DNA of 64,000 bases from Amycolatopsis sp. WQ 127309 (GTDB taxonomy: Bacteria > Actinomycetota > Actinomycetes > Mycobacteriales > Pseudonocardiaceae). The DNA is taken from the NCBI RefSeq assembly GCF_023023025.1, contig NZ_CP095481.1, positions 6,027,001 to 6,091,000 on the forward strand, written 5' to 3'. Position numbers and translations under genes: made by a program. Positions 22,201 through 34,900 of this stretch are shown one piece after another (positions within the stretch are counted from its first letter, which is position 1; each line of letters opens with the position of its first letter). Under the pieces are notes generated by a model. It was not told the DNA's origin. It ran no database searches and worked only from the letters and a program-made list of their open reading frames with translations.

Positions 22201-25200
22201 CCACCACGCGGTCGGTGTTCGAGCACCGCGCGGTCGTGGTGGGGCGCGACGCCGACGAGCTGAAGGAGCGGCTCGCCGCGCTGGCCGGTGGCATCGCCGG
22301 GCACGGCGTCTCGCAGGGGTTCGCCCGCGGCGAGCGGCCGGTGTTCGTGTTCCCCGGCCAGGGTTCGCAGTGGCCCGGCATGGCCGTCGAGCTGCTGGAA
22401 ACCGAGCCGGTCTTCGCCGCGCGGATGGCCGAGTGCGCTGCCGCGCTGGCCCCGTTCGTCGACTTCCAGCTCCTGGACGTCGTCCGCGCGGCCGAGCCCA
22501 TCGAGCGGGTCGACGTCGTGCAGCCGGTGCTGTGGGCGATCAACGTCTCGCTGGCCGAGGTCTGGCGCGCCTACGGCGTCCGCCCGGCCGCGGTGATCGG
22601 GCACTCGCAGGGCGAGATCGCGGCGGCCGCCGTCGCGGGGGCACTGTCCCTTTCGGACGCCGCCCGCGTCGTCGCGTTGCGCAGCCAGGCGATCCTGGCG
22701 CTGTCCGGTCGCGGCGGGATGGTCTCGCTCGCGCTTTCCCGCGCCGGTGCGGAAGAACTCCTGGCCGGGTGGGCCGGGCGGATCTCGGTCGCCGCGGTCA
22801 ACGGCCCCGAGGCGACTGTCGTGTCCGGCGACGCCGACGCGCTCGACGAACTGGTCGAGCACTGCCGCGGCCACCACGTCCGCGCGCGCCGGATCGCGGT
22901 CGACTACGCGTCGCACTGCGAGCACGTCGAGGCCATCGAAGACGAGCTGCTGCGGCTGCTCGCCCCGATCCGGCCGCGCGACACCGACACGGTGTTCCAC
23001 TCCACGGTCACCGGCGGCCCCGTCGAGACGTCTGCTTTGGACGCCGCTTACTGGTACCGCAACCTGCGGCAGCAGGTCCGGTTCGAGGAGGTCACCCGGG
23101 CGCTGCTGGCCCTGGGTCACGAGTCGTTCGTCGAGGTCAGCGCGCACCCGGTGCTGACCGTCGGGATCCAGCAGACCATCGACGACGCCGGTTCGGCGGC
23201 CACCGTCAGCGGCACGCTGCGCCGTGACGAGGGCGGCCGCGACCGCATGCTGCTCGCGCTGGCCGAGGCGTTCGCGCACGGCGTCACCGTCGACTGGGCC
23301 GCGGTGTTCGCCGGTTCCGGCGCCCGCCGCGCCGACCTGCCGACCTACGCCTTCCAGCACGAGCACTACTGGCCGGAGCCGGCCGCGCCCGCGTTCGCGG
23401 ACGTGTCGTCGGCCGGGCTGGGCGCGGTCGCGCACCCGCTGCTGGGTGCCGCGGTCGGGTTCGCCGAGAACGCCGGGTACCTGTGCACCGGCCGGCTTTC
23501 CCGGCAGACGCACCCGTGGCTGGCCGACCACGTCGTCGGCGACGCGGTGCTGCTGCCCGGGACCGCGTTCGTCGAACTGGCGATCCGGGCCGGCGACCAG
23601 TCCGGCTGCGACCGCCTCGACGAGCTGACCCTGCACGCCCCGCTGGTGCTGCCCGAGACCGGCCACGTGCTGCTCCAGATCGTCGTCGGCGAGCCGGACC
23701 CGAACGGGATGCGCGCGTTCACGGTGTACTCGCGGGAAGAGCGCTCGCTGGACGAGCAGGCGTGGACGCGGCACGCGTCCGGTGTGCTCGGCTCCGGCGC
23801 GGTGGAGTCCGAAGTGGACACCGAGTGGCCGCCCGCGGGCGCCGAAGCTGTGTCGCTGGCGGGCTACTACGACGGTCTGGCCGACTACGGGTTCGCCTAC
23901 GGTCCGGTGTTCCAGGGCCTGACCGCCGCTTGGCGGCGCGGGGTGGAGGTGTTCGCCGAGGTCACGCTGCCCGACGGCGCCGACGCGGCCGCGTTCGGCC
24001 TGCACCCGGCCCTGCTCGACGCCGCCGTCCAGGCGGCCGGGCTGGGGCTGGTCGAGGGTGGGCGCCTGCCGTTCGCCTGGACCGGGGTCACGCTGCACGC
24101 TTCCGGCGCCAGTTCGCTGCGGGTCCGGCTCACGCCGTCCAGGACCGACGGTCTCGCATTGTCGGCGGCCGACCCGGCGGGCCGGCCGGTGGTGACGGTG
24201 GAGTCGCTGGTGCTGCGGCCGATGGCGGCACCCGCGACGCCGGCCGCCGCGGACTCGCTCTTCCGCGTCACCTGGACCGACGTTCCGGTCACCGAGGAGA
24301 CGCCGTCGGTGGCGGTACTCGGCGAGGACCCGTTCGGCCTGGCCGTCGCTTTCGGCGCGGTCTGCCACGACACGCCGAACGCCCTCGCCGAGGCCGACCA
24401 GCCCGATCTGGTGCTGGTCAGCTTCGCCGCGGACGACGTCCGGGCGAACGCCGGACGCGCGCTGAAACTGGTGCGCGGCTGGCTGGCCGACGAGCGTTTC
24501 ACCGGACAGCTGGTGCTGGTCACGCGCGGCGCCGTCGCGATCGACGGCGAGTCGCCGGACGTCGCGACCGCCGCTGTCTGGGGCCTGCTCCGCTCGACGC
24601 AGTCCGAGCACCCGGGCCGGTTCCTGCTGCTCGACGTCGACCCGGCGGGCGGCATCCCGGCCGGTGCGCTGACGGGCGACGAACCGCAGCGGGCGATCCG
24701 CGGCGGCCGGGTCCTGGTGCCGCGCCTGGCGCCCGCCGAGTCCACTGTGGACGTCCTGGGCGGCGACGGCACGGTCCTGCTGACCGGGGCCACCGGCACG
24801 ATCGGCTCGCTGCTGGCCCGGCACCTGGTGACCACGCACGGCGTTCGTCGCCTGCTGCTGACCGGCCGTCAGGGCTGGGCGGCGCCGGGCGCGCCGGAGC
24901 TGGCCGCCGAGCTGACCGAGCTGGGTGCCGAGGTGACCATCGCGGCCTGCGACGTCGCCAACCGCGACGCGCTGGCCGAGCTGCTCGCCGGGGTGCCCGA
25001 CCTGACCGCGGTGATCCACGCGGCGGCGGTGCTCGACGACGGGGTTGTCGAGGCGCAGACCGAAGAGCGTCTCGACACGGTGCTGCGGCCGAAGGCGGAC
25101 GCGGCGCTGCACCTGGACGAGCTGACCGCGGACCGCGACCTGCGCGCGTTCGTGCTGTTCTCCTCGGCCGCCGGGCTGCTCGGCAGCGCCGGGCAGGCCA

Positions 25201-28200
25201 ACTACGCCGCGGCCAACGCCGTGGTCGACGCCCTGGCCCAGCGCCGGCGCGCCGCTGGCAAGCCCGCGGTCTCGCTGGCCTGGGGTTTCTGGGCCGAGCG
25301 CAGCGCGCTCACCGGCGACCTCGACGACGCCGACGTCCGCCGGATGAGCCGCGGCGGAGTCGCCCCGCTGTCGTCGGCGCAGGGCATGGCGTTGTTCGAC
25401 GCGGCCGTGGGTTCGCCGGACGCGCTGGTCGTGCCGATGCGGCTCGACGTCCCGGCGCTGCGCAAGCAGGCCGCGGCCGGGATGATCCCGCCGGTCATGC
25501 GCGGCCTGGTCCGCGCGCCGGGCCGGCGGACGGCGGCGCTGGCGGGCGCGGCCGCCGTCGATTCGGTCGAGGCGCGGCTGGCGGGCATGCCCGCCGGCGA
25601 GCGCGCGGCGTTCCTGCTGGACCTGGTGCGCGGTCAGGCCGCCGCGGTCGCCGGGCACGCGTCGGCCGAGGCGGTCGACCCGGACCGCGCGTTCCGCGAG
25701 CTGGGCTTCGACTCGCTGACCGCGGTCGAGCTGCGCAACCGGCTTGGCGCGGCCACCGGCCTTCGCCTGCCCGCGACGATGGTCTTCGACTACCCGGCGC
25801 CCGCGGCGCTGGCCGCCGAGCTCGACCGCCGGCTGGCCGGTGCGGTCCGGACCGGGCCGGTCGCCCGGAAGGCGGCCACCGCCGACGACCCGGTCGTGAT
25901 CGTCGGCATGGGCTGCCGGTACCCGGGCGGCGTGCGCGGCCCGCAGGACCTGTGGCGGCTGGTGTCCGAGGGCACCGACGCGATCTCGGTGTTCCCCGCC
26001 GACCGCGGCTGGGACGTCGCCGGGCTGTTCGACGACGACCCGGACAACCAGGGCACCTCGTACGCCCGTGAAGGCGCTTTCCTCTACGACGCGGGCGAGT
26101 TCGACGCGGCCTTCTTCGGCATCTCGCCGCGTGAGGCCATCGCGATGGACCCGCAGCAGCGATTGCTGCTGGAGACGTCGTGGGAAGCCTTCGAGCGCGC
26201 CGGGATCGACCCGGGCACGTTGCGCGGCAGCCGGACCGGCGTCTTCGCCGGCGTGATGTACCACGACTACGCGACTTCGCTGGCTTCCGTGCCGGAGGGC
26301 GTCGAGGGCTATCTCGGCACCGGCACCTCGGGCAGCGTCGCGTCCGGGCGGTTGTCGTACACCTTCGGGCTCGAGGGCCCGGCGGTCACCGTGGACACGG
26401 CCTGCTCGTCTTCGCTGGTCGCGCTGCACCTCGCGGCGCAGGCCCTGCGGTCCGGCGAGTGCGAGCTCGCGCTGGCCGGCGGCGTCACCGTGCTGGCCAC
26501 GCCCAACGTGTTCATCGAGTTCTCCCGCCAGCGCGGCCTGTCCTCCGACGGCCGGTGCAAGTCGTTCGCCGACGCCGCCGACGGCACGGGCTGGGGCGAG
26601 GGCGCGGGCATGCTGCTGCTAGAGCGGCTGTCGGACGCGCGGCGCAACGGCCACGAGGTGCTCGCGGTCGTCCGCGGCACGGCGGTGAACCAGGACGGCG
26701 CGTCCAACGGCCTCACCGCGCCGAACGGCCCGGCGCAGCAGCGGGTGATCCGCCAGGCGCTGGCGACGGCCGGTCTGGCTGCATCGGACGTCGACGCCGT
26801 CGAGGCACACGGCACCGGCACGAAGCTGGGCGACCCGATCGAAGCCCAGGCCCTGCTGGAGACCTACGGGCAGGACCGCTCCGGCGAACCGCTGTTGCTG
26901 GGCTCGCTGAAGTCCAACATCGGCCACACCCAGGCCGCGGCGGGTGTCGGCGGCATCATCAAGATGGTCGAAGCGCTGCGTCACGGCGTGCTGCCGAAGA
27001 CGCTGCACGTCGACGCGCCGTCGTCCCAAGTGGACTGGACGGCGGGTTCGGTCGAGCTGCTGACCGAGGAGCGCGCGTGGCCGGAGACCGGCCGCCCGCG
27101 CCGCGCCGGCGTCTCGTCGTTCGGCGTGAGCGGGACCAACGCACACGCGATCATCGAGCAGGCGCCGGCCGTCGCAGTGCCCGACGAGTCCACTGAGGAC
27201 ACTCAGGTGCCGTGGCTGATCTCCGGGCGGACCGAGGCCGCGCTGCGCGAGCAGGCGGACCGGCTGGCCGCCCGCGTCGCCGGGGAACCCGAGCTGTCCG
27301 CCGCGGCGGTGGCCCGCACCCTGGCCGCGCACCGCGCGACCTGGGAGCACCGGGCCGTCGTGCTCGGCGCGAACCGGGACGAGCTGCTCGACGGCGTCCG
27401 CACCGTGGCCGCGGGTTCCGACGGCCCGGGCGTCCTGCGCGGGACGGCGGGGCACGCCGGGGCGGTGGCCGTGCTGTTTTCCGGGCAGGGCAGCCAGCGC
27501 GCCGGCATGGGCCGCGAGCTGTACGAAACCGAGCCGGTGTTCGCCGCCGCGTTCGACGACGTCTGCGTGGCACTGGACCGGCACCTCGACCGTCCACTGA
27601 AGACGATCATCGACGAGCCGGACCTGCTCGACCGCACCGGGTACACCCAGCCGGCGCTCTTCGCGATCGAGGTCGCGCTGTACCGGCTGGCCGAGCACGC
27701 GGGGCTGCGCCCGGCGTTCCTGCTCGGGCACTCGGTCGGCGAGATCACGGCCGCGCACGTCGGCGGGGTGCTGTCGCTGGCCGACGCGGCCGAGCTGATC
27801 ACCGCCCGCGCCCGGCTGATGGAGGCGCTGCCCGCCGGCGGCGCGATGGTCGCGCTGCAGGCCGGCGAGGACGAGGTCCACGCGCACCTGGGCGACGGCG
27901 TTTCGATCGCCGCGCTCAACGGCCCGGAGTCCACTGTGGTCTCCGGCGACGAGGACGCCGTGCTCGCGCTGGCCGAGCACTTCCGCGGCCTCGGCCGCAA
28001 GACCAAGCGGCTGAGCGTGAGCCACGCGTTCCACTCCGCGCGGATGCAGCCGATGCTCGAGGAGTTCCGCGCGGTCGCCGAACGCCTGTCCTACAGGCCG
28101 CCGGTGGTGCCGATCGTCTCGAACGTCACCGGCGAGCTGCTCACCGAGGTGGACGCGGGCTACTGGGTCCGGCACGTCCGCGCCGCGGTCCGGTTCGCCG

Positions 28201-31022
28201 ACGGGGTCGCCGCGCTGCACGACCTGGGCGTCCGGACGTTCGTCGAGCTGGGACCGGACGCGCCGCTGTCCGGCCTCACCCGCGAGTCGCTCGACCACGA
28301 CCAGGCGGTCCTGGTCGTCCCGGCCCTGCGGGGCGACCGGCCGGAACCGGCCGCGTTCGCCGCGGCGCTGGCCGCGCTGCACGTCCGCGGCGTCCGGCTC
28401 GATTGGGCGACGCGGGCCGCGGGCTGGGGCCCGGCCCGGGCGGACCTGCCCACCTACGCCTTCCAGCGGGAGCACTACTGGCTGCGGGCCGAAGCACCCG
28501 TGGCCGCCGCGACGGCTCCCGACTCGGCGTTCTGGGCCTCGGTCGAACGCGCCGACGCCGGTGCGCTGGCCGAAGCGCTGAACGTCGGCGAGGACGGCCG
28601 GGCCGCGCTCGACACCGTGCTCCCGGCGCTGTCCGCGTGGCACCGCCGCCGGCGCACCGAGTCCACTGTGGACAGCTGGCGGTACCGGGCCGAGTGGCAC
28701 TCGATCCCGGAACCGGCCGGTGGCATGACGTCGGGCACCTGGCTCGTCGTGGCACCCGCCACGCACGCCGAGGACGAGCGTGTCGCCGGTGCCGTGCGGC
28801 TGCTCGAAGGCCTCGGCGCGACCGCGGCCGGGGTGGCGCTGGACGACACCGACGCCGACCGCGACCTGCTCGCCGGCGGCCTGCGCACGGTGCTCGACGG
28901 CCCGGTCGGCGGCGTGATTTCGCTGCTGGCGCTGGACGAGACGCACGGGCTCGCGCTCAGCACCGCGCTGGTCCAAGCCCTCGGCGACGCCGGGGTCGAG
29001 GCGCCGCTGTGGTGCCTGACCAGCGGCGCCGTCCGGACCGGGACGGCCGACGCGGTGCCCACGGCGGGCCCGGCGCAGGTCTGGGCGCTCGGCCAGGTGG
29101 CCGCGCAGGAGTACCCGCACCGCTGGGGTGGCCTGCTCGACCTGCCGGCCGCGCCCACGGCCGCGGACTGGCGCCGGGTGGGGGCGGTGCTCACCGGCGG
29201 TGGGCGTGAGGACGAGGTCGCGGTGCGGCCGGCGGGTGTGCTCGCCCGGCGGCTGGTGCGCGCGCCGCTCGGCGACGCGGGGATGCCGGAGGGCGCGGTG
29301 CTCGCCGGCGGTGGGCGTGAGGACAACGCGGGCGCGCCGTGGACGCCGGAAGGTCCGGTGCTGCTCACCGGGGCCGTGTCGGAGTCGGTCGAGGACTGGC
29401 TCGTCGGCCTCGGCGCCGAACCGACCCGCGATGTCACCGCGGGCGCTCGCACGGTCGTCCACCTCGTGACGCCGTCTTCGCCCGCGCCGCTGGACGCGCT
29501 CACGCCGAGCGCGTTCGAAGCGGCCGTGCAGGAGCAGGTCGCCGAAGCGCTCGAAGTCGGCGATGACGTCGAGGCGTTCCTGGTGCTCGTGCCGGGCGCG
29601 TGCGTCTGGGGCGGGGCGGGGGCGGCGGTCGACGCCGCGGCCGGTGCCCAGCTCATGGCGCTTGCCCAGCGGCGGGGGGCCGGCACGCTGTGTGTCGCCA
29701 CCGGGCCGTGGGAGGGCACGCCGACCACACCAGGTGTGGCTCCGCTCGATCCGCGGCACCTGCTGGCCGCGGTGCGTGCCGCGGCGGGGCGGGGCGAGCG
29801 CGGGCTCGTGCTGGCCGACGTCGACTGGGCGGCCGTGGCTCCCGGGCTGCGTGCCACCCGGCCGGCCGCGTTCCTGGACGTGCTGGCCCCCGTCGTCGAG
29901 GCCAAGCCGGAACCGGTCCGCCTCGGCGCGCTGGAGGGGCTCGGCTCGGCGACCGGTGCCGAGCGCGTCGGGATCCTGCTCGGCGTCGTCCGTGAGCAGG
30001 CCGCGTTCGTGCTCGGTCACCGTTCCGCGGACGCCGTCGAGGCTGATCGCGAGTTCCTCGAACTCGGGTTCGCCTCGCTCACCGCGGTCGAGCTCCGCAA
30101 CCGGCTCACCGAGCTGACCGGTCTCGACCTGCCGCCCGCGCTGGTCTACGAGTTCGGCACGCCGAACGCGCTGGCCGGACACCTGGCGGAGCGGCTCGCG
30201 GGCACGTCCTCCGGCAAACCGGCCGAAAGCACGCTCGGCGCGTTGTTCCGGCAAGCCTGCGCCCAGGGCCAGGCGGGCGACTTCGTCAGCATGCTGATGA
30301 CGGCGTCGCGGTTCCGGCCCACCGGCACGCCCGCCGCGTCGCTGGTGCGGCTGGCGCCGGAGACGGCCGAGCCGAGCCTGATCTGCGTCCCGTCGATGAC
30401 CGCCATCTCCGGGCCGCACCAGTACGCCGGGATCGGCGCCGCGCTGCGTGGCGTGCGTGGCGTGTCGTCGCTGTCGGTGCCCGGATTCGGGACCGGGGAA
30501 GCACTTCCGGCCTCGGCGGACGCGGCGGTCGAGCTGATCGCCGACGCCGTCGCCGAGCGGGCCGGCGACGGGCCGTTCGTGCTGGCCGGGCATTCGTCGG
30601 GGGCGGTCCTCGCCCACGCCGTCACCGCGCGGCTGGAGGAACGCGGCCTGCGCCCGCGGGCGCTGGTCGTTCTCGACGGGTACGCGCCGGGCGGCGACGG
30701 AATCGACGAACTGCTGCCCGGCCTGATGGGCGGCATGGCCGACCGCGACGGCCGTTACGCGCCGGTCGACGACGACCGGCTCACCGCGATGGGCGCCTAT
30801 TTCCGGCTGTTCGAACAATGGCGCGCCCCCGCAGTCACCGTTCCGGTCCTGCTCGTCACCGCGGCCGAGCCGATGCCGGAATGGCCCGCCGGAGACTGGC
30901 GGTCGAAGTGGGTTTCCGCCACCACCGAGGCGGAGACCGAAGGAAATCACTACACGATGCTGGAAGAGCACGCCGAGGTCGTCGCCAAGCACGTCAACGA
31001 CTGGCTGGCCCAGCTTTCCTGA
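16203..31022 (+). CDS. Modular type I polyketide synthase, three modules ending in a thioesterase
   Basis: 4939 aa. The start [20 protein letters not shown] is an N-terminal docking helix. Module 1: KS (Cys208), AT (HAFH: malonyl), KR without DH and ACP. Its KR lacks the LDD motif and has [10 protein letters not shown], so it is A-type and should leave a hydroxyl. Module 2: KS, AT (GHSQGE and YASH at 22905-22916: methylmalonyl), DH ([16 protein letters not shown]), KR (VLDD, B-type) and ACP, giving an alpha-methyl enoyl unit. Module 3: KS, AT (HAFH: malonyl), a degenerate KR (~28500-29900) with no Rossmann glycine motif and no Ser-Tyr-Asn, ACP (LGFASL, Ser4625) and TE. The TE has Ser4798 in GHSSG, Asp in LDGYAP and His in EGNHYTM. 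Module 3 should leave a beta-keto thioester. A TE here is unexpected because a cyclase and a glycine NRPS follow immediately. Confidence 0.96.
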   Translation: MTEQNDDKLRYFLKRVTADLHETRRRLREAEAGAQEPIAIVAMGCRYPGGVRTPGDLWRLVAEGRDGVSGFPADRGWDLDALYDDDPDAAGTSYTREGGFLHDAAQFDPEFFGISPREAVAMDPQQRLLLETSWEAFERAGIPPAAVRGSRVGVFAGVMYHDYATRLLAVPEGVEGYLSTGTAGSVVTGRVSYALGLEGPAVTVDTACSSSLVAVHLAAQALRNGECTLALAGGVTVMASPGAFVEFSRQRGLASDGRCKAFSADADGTGWGEGAGVLLLEKLSDARRNGHPVLAVVRGSAVNQDGASNGLTAPNGPSQQRVIHQALANAGLSTSDVDVVEAHGTGTQLGDPIEAQALLATYGQDRAGEPLLLGSIKSNLGHTQAAAGVAGIIKMVEAMRHGVLPKTLHLAEPTPHVDWESGAVELLAEERAWPDVDRARRAGISSFGFSGTNAHVIVEQAEPAEVDEPTNDGRRVPLVVSGRSDAALRAQAAQLRDQLTEFDVTEVAYSLATTRTLHEHRAVVLADEPGEVLDALAAIAAGEPGAITGVAGAKTAFLFTGQGSQRVGMGRELYASQPAFAEALDAVCAAFGSRLDTPLRTVLFDDPERLLDKTRYTQAALFAVEVALFRLFEHFGVTPDFLIGHSIGEIAAAHAAGVLDLPAAVALVAARGELMQALPEGGAMVAIQATEDEITPLLTDAVSVAALNSPASTVISGDDDAVLAVADHFTALGRKTKLLTVSHAFHSPRMDAMLEDFYAVAETLAYHEPRIPIVSNVSGRLATAEELADPDYWVRHVRRAVRFADGVRTLEERGVTTFTELGPDGILCAMAQECLTGTVTAVPALRAGRDEETTVRHALAAAIAAGASPDWSALFAGISPKRVDLPTYPFQRARYWLDAPELPAGAAFGATNALESAFWAAVDRGDLGELVATLAVDADDPLSAVLPALSAWHSQAAEESTVDGWRYRIAWNPLPEPAGVPRGTWLVVVPEGVETAWPEALRAAGVDVRVVTGIDQFTEPVDGVLSLLALDERPHPDAASVPMGLAATAELMRALGDTPLWIATAGAVAPVSSAAQAAVWGLGRVFGLERPERWGGLVDLPIEVSDRAAARLAAVLTGTEDQVAVRDNGVLARRLVPAPVAGTVSRRPGWRPDGATVLITGGTGAIGAHVARWLASAGAAHVVLTSRRGADAPGAAELAAELTELGTRVTVAACDAADRDALTALAASLDGPVTAVFHAAGLGETGAVDDLVLDDLARIATAKITGAQALEDVFPELDAFVLFSSNAGVWGGGGQGAYAAANAYLDAFAEQRRARGLKATSIAWGAWADGGMAEGEAGEQMRRRGVPAMDPKLAIAALRQALERDETFLAVADVVWERFFPAFTAARPRPLLDELPAVRALRAAAEQAAAERTPEASALHARLSGMSAADQEDLLVDLISQHAAAVLGFAGAEGLGAQKAFRELGFDSLTAVELRNRLTIVTGLTLPTTLVFDYPSPRVLAEFLRAEVLGVAADAAQVTAVGATDEPIAIVAMACRYPGGISTPEQLWDLVAEGRDAISTFPDNRGWALDALYDDDPEAAGTSYTREGAFLHEAGLFDAGFFGITPREALSMDPQQRLLLEIAWEALERAGIDPETLRGSRSGVFVGGATQDYTSVLTSSTANAEGYMLTGTSSSVMSGRIAYTLGLEGPAVTVDTACSSSLVALHWAVQALRSGECSMALAGGVQVMPTPGPFVEFSRQRGLAKDGRCKPYASAADGTAWGEGAGMLVVERLSDARRNGHPVLAIVRGSAVNSDGASNGLTAPNGPAQQKVIRQALANAGLSTSDVDVVEGHGTGTTLGDPVEAQALLATYGRERTEPLWLGSLKSNIGHTQAAAGVGGVIKMVQAIRHGVLPRSLHIDEPTPHVDWAAGAVELLAEERAWPETGRPRRAAVSAFGVSGTNAHAIIEAPSEMDVETVEPSYQGAIPWVLTARTEGALRAQAARLATVDGHPVDVGHALATTRSVFEHRAVVVGRDADELKERLAALAGGIAGHGVSQGFARGERPVFVFPGQGSQWPGMAVELLETEPVFAARMAECAAALAPFVDFQLLDVVRAAEPIERVDVVQPVLWAINVSLAEVWRAYGVRPAAVIGHSQGEIAAAAVAGALSLSDAARVVALRSQAILALSGRGGMVSLALSRAGAEELLAGWAGRISVAAVNGPEATVVSGDADALDELVEHCRGHHVRARRIAVDYASHCEHVEAIEDELLRLLAPIRPRDTDTVFHSTVTGGPVETSALDAAYWYRNLRQQVRFEEVTRALLALGHESFVEVSAHPVLTVGIQQTIDDAGSAATVSGTLRRDEGGRDRMLLALAEAFAHGVTVDWAAVFAGSGARRADLPTYAFQHEHYWPEPAAPAFADVSSAGLGAVAHPLLGAAVGFAENAGYLCTGRLSRQTHPWLADHVVGDAVLLPGTAFVELAIRAGDQSGCDRLDELTLHAPLVLPETGHVLLQIVVGEPDPNGMRAFTVYSREERSLDEQAWTRHASGVLGSGAVESEVDTEWPPAGAEAVSLAGYYDGLADYGFAYGPVFQGLTAAWRRGVEVFAEVTLPDGADAAAFGLHPALLDAAVQAAGLGLVEGGRLPFAWTGVTLHASGASSLRVRLTPSRTDGLALSAADPAGRPVVTVESLVLRPMAAPATPAAADSLFRVTWTDVPVTEETPSVAVLGEDPFGLAVAFGAVCHDTPNALAEADQPDLVLVSFAADDVRANAGRALKLVRGWLADERFTGQLVLVTRGAVAIDGESPDVATAAVWGLLRSTQSEHPGRFLLLDVDPAGGIPAGALTGDEPQRAIRGGRVLVPRLAPAESTVDVLGGDGTVLLTGATGTIGSLLARHLVTTHGVRRLLLTGRQGWAAPGAPELAAELTELGAEVTIAACDVANRDALAELLAGVPDLTAVIHAAAVLDDGVVEAQTEERLDTVLRPKADAALHLDELTADRDLRAFVLFSSAAGLLGSAGQANYAAANAVVDALAQRRRAAGKPAVSLAWGFWAERSALTGDLDDADVRRMSRGGVAPLSSAQGMALFDAAVGSPDALVVPMRLDVPALRKQAAAGMIPPVMRGLVRAPGRRTAALAGAAAVDSVEARLAGMPAGERAAFLLDLVRGQAAAVAGHASAEAVDPDRAFRELGFDSLTAVELRNRLGAATGLRLPATMVFDYPAPAALAAELDRRLAGAVRTGPVARKAATADDPVVIVGMGCRYPGGVRGPQDLWRLVSEGTDAISVFPADRGWDVAGLFDDDPDNQGTSYAREGAFLYDAGEFDAAFFGISPREAIAMDPQQRLLLETSWEAFERAGIDPGTLRGSRTGVFAGVMYHDYATSLASVPEGVEGYLGTGTSGSVASGRLSYTFGLEGPAVTVDTACSSSLVALHLAAQALRSGECELALAGGVTVLATPNVFIEFSRQRGLSSDGRCKSFADAADGTGWGEGAGMLLLERLSDARRNGHEVLAVVRGTAVNQDGASNGLTAPNGPAQQRVIRQALATAGLAASDVDAVEAHGTGTKLGDPIEAQALLETYGQDRSGEPLLLGSLKSNIGHTQAAAGVGGIIKMVEALRHGVLPKTLHVDAPSSQVDWTAGSVELLTEERAWPETGRPRRAGVSSFGVSGTNAHAIIEQAPAVAVPDESTEDTQVPWLISGRTEAALREQADRLAARVAGEPELSAAAVARTLAAHRATWEHRAVVLGANRDELLDGVRTVAAGSDGPGVLRGTAGHAGAVAVLFSGQGSQRAGMGRELYETEPVFAAAFDDVCVALDRHLDRPLKTIIDEPDLLDRTGYTQPALFAIEVALYRLAEHAGLRPAFLLGHSVGEITAAHVGGVLSLADAAELITARARLMEALPAGGAMVALQAGEDEVHAHLGDGVSIAALNGPESTVVSGDEDAVLALAEHFRGLGRKTKRLSVSHAFHSARMQPMLEEFRAVAERLSYRPPVVPIVSNVTGELLTEVDAGYWVRHVRAAVRFADGVAALHDLGVRTFVELGPDAPLSGLTRESLDHDQAVLVVPALRGDRPEPAAFAAALAALHVRGVRLDWATRAAGWGPARADLPTYAFQREHYWLRAEAPVAAATAPDSAFWASVERADAGALAEALNVGEDGRAALDTVLPALSAWHRRRRTESTVDSWRYRAEWHSIPEPAGGMTSGTWLVVAPATHAEDERVAGAVRLLEGLGATAAGVALDDTDADRDLLAGGLRTVLDGPVGGVISLLALDETHGLALSTALVQALGDAGVEAPLWCLTSGAVRTGTADAVPTAGPAQVWALGQVAAQEYPHRWGGLLDLPAAPTAADWRRVGAVLTGGGREDEVAVRPAGVLARRLVRAPLGDAGMPEGAVLAGGGREDNAGAPWTPEGPVLLTGAVSESVEDWLVGLGAEPTRDVTAGARTVVHLVTPSSPAPLDALTPSAFEAAVQEQVAEALEVGDDVEAFLVLVPGACVWGGAGAAVDAAAGAQLMALAQRRGAGTLCVATGPWEGTPTTPGVAPLDPRHLLAAVRAAAGRGERGLVLADVDWAAVAPGLRATRPAAFLDVLAPVVEAKPEPVRLGALEGLGSATGAERVGILLGVVREQAAFVLGHRSADAVEADREFLELGFASLTAVELRNRLTELTGLDLPPALVYEFGTPNALAGHLAERLAGTSSGKPAESTLGALFRQACAQGQAGDFVSMLMTASRFRPTGTPAASLVRLAPETAEPSLICVPSMTAISGPHQYAGIGAALRGVRGVSSLSVPGFGTGEALPASADAAVELIADAVAERAGDGPFVLAGHSSGAVLAHAVTARLEERGLRPRALVVLDGYAPGGDGIDELLPGLMGGMADRDGRYAPVDDDRLTAMGAYFRLFEQWRAPAVTVPVLLVTAAEPMPEWPAGDWRSKWVSATTEAETEGNHYTMLEEHAEVVAKHVNDWLAQLS

Positions 31023-31046
31023 TCACCGCCCTGCCGGAGATCTCGC

Positions 31047-31099
31047 ACCCCTAGGGTCTCCGGTAGGGGTTAATGACCTGGGGGTCCTCCATTTAGGCT
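31047..31099 (+). promoter_or_regulatory. Inverted repeat with TAGGGGT box and candidate promoter of the cyclase-NRPS pair
   Basis: ACCCCTA (31047-31053) and TAGGGGT (31064-31070) are perfect 7-bp inverted arms around a 10-nt spacer. Immediately after comes a weak -35-like TTAATG (31070-31075), an 18-nt spacer and a -10-like TAGGCT (31094-31099). Box, weak -35 and 18-nt spacing recur upstream of the P450 gene. The layout fits an activator binding next to -35, possibly LuxR/LAL type; that is inference. A second hairpin, CCGGAGA/TCTCCGG (31034-31063), overlaps it and could partly terminate PKS transcription. Confidence 0.5.
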
Positions 31100-31131
31100 T
31101 GACGCGAATTCCAGAGTACTGGGGAGTTGTG

Positions 31132-31914
31132 ATGAACGATTTCACCGAATGGCGAATCCTGAAGAACGGCGCGAAGAACGACTTCGTGCTGGCGGTCGAC
31201 TTCTATTCCCCCGGCCGCTCCGAAGCGACGTTCTCCGATCTGGCGCCCGCCTTGAGCGTGCCCAGCACGGTCTGGGAGACGATGCAGCCGGAGCCGGGCA
31301 CCGAGGACGACATGACCGGCGAGGACTACCTGACCCGGTGGCTCGACGCGCTGCCCGGCGGCGAGATCCGCGGCGTGCTCGGGTTCTGCGTCGGCGGCGT
31401 CTACGCCTCGGCGCTGGCCCGCCGGATCGGCGAACGCCGGGGCACGCAGCCCGCGGTCGTCATGTTCGACCCGGAACCGGTCAGCGCGATCGTGCTGTAC
31501 TGGCAGTTCCACAAGCTGCTGGACAAGCTCGTCGGCGTGCTGACCCCGCAGGAGATCGAGGAGTCGAAGACCGTCGGCTTCGCCGAGACCGACGGCGCCG
31601 ACGACCTCGTGGTGCTCGGCGACTCGCTGATCAAGCTCTACCGCGAGGTCGGGCACGTCGGCCTCGGCCGGCTCGGCCTCAACGAGGCGCGCCGCAACGA
31701 GATGATGAGCTGGTTCGACGCCTACGTGCACTACCTCGTCGGCGCGACCCAGGTCGACACCGCCGTCGACCTGAGCACCTGCACGGTCATCAACTCCGAC
31801 GCCCCGGCGGACGGCCGCCACCTGGCCGGCGCCGAGATTTCCTTCGACCTCGACCGCCACGACCTGCTTCGCCGCTCCGCGGTGGCCGAAGCCGTGTCGG
31901 GCCTGCTGAAGTAG
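31132..31914 (+). CDS. Dieckmann cyclase-like alpha/beta-hydrolase with Cys nucleophile (tetramate formation)
   Basis: 260 aa from ATG 31132, chosen because GGGAG lies 5 nt upstream; a TTG 33 nt earlier is the alternative. The nucleophile elbow is GFCVGG with Cys86 where thioesterases carry Ser. Asp113 (MFDPEP) and His243 (DLDRHD) complete a plausible Cys-Asp-His triad. From memory, the tetramate/pyridone Dieckmann cyclases TrdC and NcmC have the same triad type, with a 27-residue Cys-to-Asp gap that matches here. Those enzymes close a beta-ketoacyl-aminoacyl-S-PCP into a tetramic acid and release it. Its position directly before a glycine-type C-A-PCP NRPS, after a PKS that ends in a beta-keto module, supports that role. 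A type II thioesterase is the main alternative. That is less likely, since a normal GHSMG type II enzyme is encoded at 42013. Confidence 0.78.
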   Translation: MNDFTEWRILKNGAKNDFVLAVDFYSPGRSEATFSDLAPALSVPSTVWETMQPEPGTEDDMTGEDYLTRWLDALPGGEIRGVLGFCVGGVYASALARRIGERRGTQPAVVMFDPEPVSAIVLYWQFHKLLDKLVGVLTPQEIEESKTVGFAETDGADDLVVLGDSLIKLYREVGHVGLGRLGLNEARRNEMMSWFDAYVHYLVGATQVDTAVDLSTCTVINSDAPADGRHLAGAEISFDLDRHDLLRRSAVAEAVSGLLK

Positions 31915-31925
31915 GAGAACCCACG

Positions 31926-34900
31926 ATGCGCACGTTCACCGGCAAGGGCCCGGGGCAGGACGTCGAGGTACCGGCGAGAGCCGGCGTCACGTCCAAGGAA
32001 GAGGCGTTGTGGCTGCTGGACCGGCTGGTCCCCGGCAGCGGCGTCAACACTGTCGCGGTGCGGTTCGAGGTGCCGGTCGCGCTGGACCCGGTGGTGCTCG
32101 CGGAAGCGGCGCGGCTGGTCCAGCGGCGGCACCACGGGCTGCGCCGGGTCTTCCACGACGAGGGCACCCGCCTCACCGCCGAGGTGCTGCCCGCGTCCGC
32201 GGTCACCCTCGACGTGTCCACTGTGGACACGAGCCGGGAGCTGGTGGACGCGCGGGTCGCCGGGTTCGCGGCGGCGCCGCTCGAGATCGGCGGGACACCG
32301 CCGATCCGGCTGGCGCACTTCCGGTGCCCGGACGGCGACGTGGTGTGCGTGTCCGCGCACCACCTCGTGTTCGACACCATCTCCGCCGCCGTCTTCTTCA
32401 CCGAACTGGCGAAGGCCTACGAGGCGCTGGCCGTCGGGCGCTCGTGCCCGGCCGTGCTCGCGGCCGAGGTCCGCGCCACCCCCGACGTCGTGCCGACCGA
32501 GACGGGGATCGCCTACTGGCGCGACCACCTCACCGGGTTCGACGCCACCGCGCTCGGGCTCTCGGTCGGCACGCCCGAGGCGGCCGGGTCCGTCCTGGAC
32601 GGGGACTTCGTCGAGCACCGGCTCTCCCGTGAGGCCCTCGCCGCGCTCGACCGCCTGCGGCGCGAGCTGCGGGCCCCCGACGCGGTCGTGCACATGGCCG
32701 CCTACTACCTGCTGCTGGCCCGGCACGGCGCCGGCCCGGACCTGGTCGTCGGCACGCCGGTCAACACCCGGCCGCCGCACGCCCAGGGTGCCATCGGCTA
32801 CCACGTGAACGTGCTGCCGCTGCGGGTCGGCGTCGAGTTCGGCGCCGGTTTCGCCGACCTCGTCGCCCGCACCCGCTCGGTGTACTTCGACGCGCTGGCG
32901 CACGCCGACGTCCCGGTCGACCTGCTGCTCCCGGAGCTGCCGCGGGCGAGCTCCGACTGGCGCAGCACGATCTTCCGGCACCTGTTCAACTACCAGCCGG
33001 GCGGCGGGCTGCCGCGCTTCGGCATCGGCGGGGTGCACACCCGGCCGGTCAGCGTCGAGAACGGCACCAGCAAGTTCGACCTGGAGCTGGTGGTGCAGGC
33101 GGACGCGGACGAGACCGTCCTCAAAGGACGGTACGCGACCGGTTCGCACTTCCGCGCCGACGTCGAGGCGCTGCTGCGCCGCTACGACGCACTGCTCGTC
33201 GCCGCCGGCGCCGACGCGCAGCGGCCGGTGGGGCAGCTGCCGCTGTTCAGCCCCACCGACCGGGCCGTGGTCGACGCGGCCAACAGGACCCGGCGGCCGA
33301 CTCGGGCGCGCACGGTCCTCGAGGCGGTCGCCGACCACGTCGCCACCCAGCCGGCCGCCGTCGCCGTGCGGGACGGCGAGCGCGCGGTGACCTACCGCGA
33401 GCTGTGGCTCACCGCGCAGGCCACCGCCGACCGGCTGCGCGGCCAGGGCGCCGGGCCCGGCGACATCGTCGGGCTGGCCGGGCGGCGCGGCCCCGAACTC
33501 GTCGCGGCGGTGTTCGGCTGCTGGCTGATCGGCGCGGCCTACCTGCCGATCGACCCCGACCACCCGGCGCACCGCGTCGAGCACCAGCTCGCCGACTCCG
33601 GCGCCCGGGTGCTGCTGGTCGGCGACGGCGTCTCGCTGGATGCCGACGGCCGGACCGTGCTGCCGCTGCCGGCCATCACGGCCGACGGGCCGGCCGTCCC
33701 GGACACCCTCGTCGTGGAAGGCGACGAGGCGGACGACGCGTGCGCGTACCTGATCTACACCTCGGGGTCCACCGGCAAGCCCAAGGGCACGGTGCTCGCG
33801 CACCGCAACCTCGCGAACCTGGTCACGCACTTCCGCGGCGAGACCGGGCTGGGCCCGGGCGACGGCGGGCTGTGGATGACGACGTTCGCGTTCGACATGT
33901 CGGTGATGGACCTGTTCCTCCCGCTGTACGCCGGCGCCACGCTGGTCGTCGCGCCGGACGAGGCCCGCACCGACGGCCGGGCGCTGCGCGCGGTGCTGGC
34001 CGAGCACCGCGTCGACTTCCTGCAGGCGACGCCGACGACGTGGCGGCTCGTGCTGGACGACGTCGCCGACCTCCTGGCCGGGGTCAAGGTGGTCTGCGGC
34101 GGCGAGCCGATGCCGCCCGCGCTGCTGCGGCGGCTCGTCGCCACCGGCTGCGAGCTGCGCAACCTGTACGGCCCGACGGAGACGTGCGTCTGGTCCACCG
34201 CGGCCCGGCTGACCTCGCCGGACGACCCGATCGTCGTCGGGCGGCCGATCCGCAACACCACGGTGTTCATCGCCGACGACGCCGGGCGCGAGCTCCCGCC
34301 GGGCGTGCACGGCGAGCTGTGCATCGCCGGCGGCGGCGTCGCGATCGGCTACCACAACCGGCCCGAGCTGACCGCGGACAAGTTCCGCGAGCACCCGGTG
34401 CACGGGCGCTACTACCGCACGGGCGACCAGGGCCGCTGGCGCCACGACGGCACGTGCGAGCTGGTCGGCCGGGTGGACCGGCAGATCAAGCTGCGCGGCA
34501 ACCGGATCGAGCTCGGCGAGGTCGAGGCCGTGCTGGCCGAGCACCCGGAGGTGGCCGGCGTCGCGGTCGTCCTGGTCGGCGAGCCGAGCGCGGGCGGCAT
34601 CCTGGTGGCGTTCGTCGAGGGGCCATTCGTCGAGGGGGCCGAGTCGCCGGGGCTGGCCGACCGGCTCTGGCAGCACGCCCGGGCGCAGCTGCCCCGGGCC
34701 GCCGTCCCGCACGAGTTCGTCACCATCGACCGGCTGCCCACCACGGTGACGGAGAAGATCGACTACCCGGCGCTGACCCGCCTGGCCGCCGACCGGCGCG
34801 CCGCGGCGGGGGAGGAGCCGGGCTCCCCGGCCGCCGACGGCGACCTGCTGGACACGCTGATCGGCCTGTGGGCCGGGCTGCTGGGCCGCCAGGACGTCGC

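Noticed and set aside
16173..26429. A 3418-aa open frame on the minus strand, and others such as 5651-11284 and 12827-15781
   Set aside because: They lie wholly opposite PKS modules, are Arg/Gly/Asp/Gln-rich and repeat with module spacing. They are products of high-GC third positions, not genes.
31132..31914. Reading the small hydrolase as an ordinary type II thioesterase
   Set aside because: It has Cys in place of Ser, a shifted motif context and a place beside the glycine NRPS. A regular type II TE is encoded at 42013.
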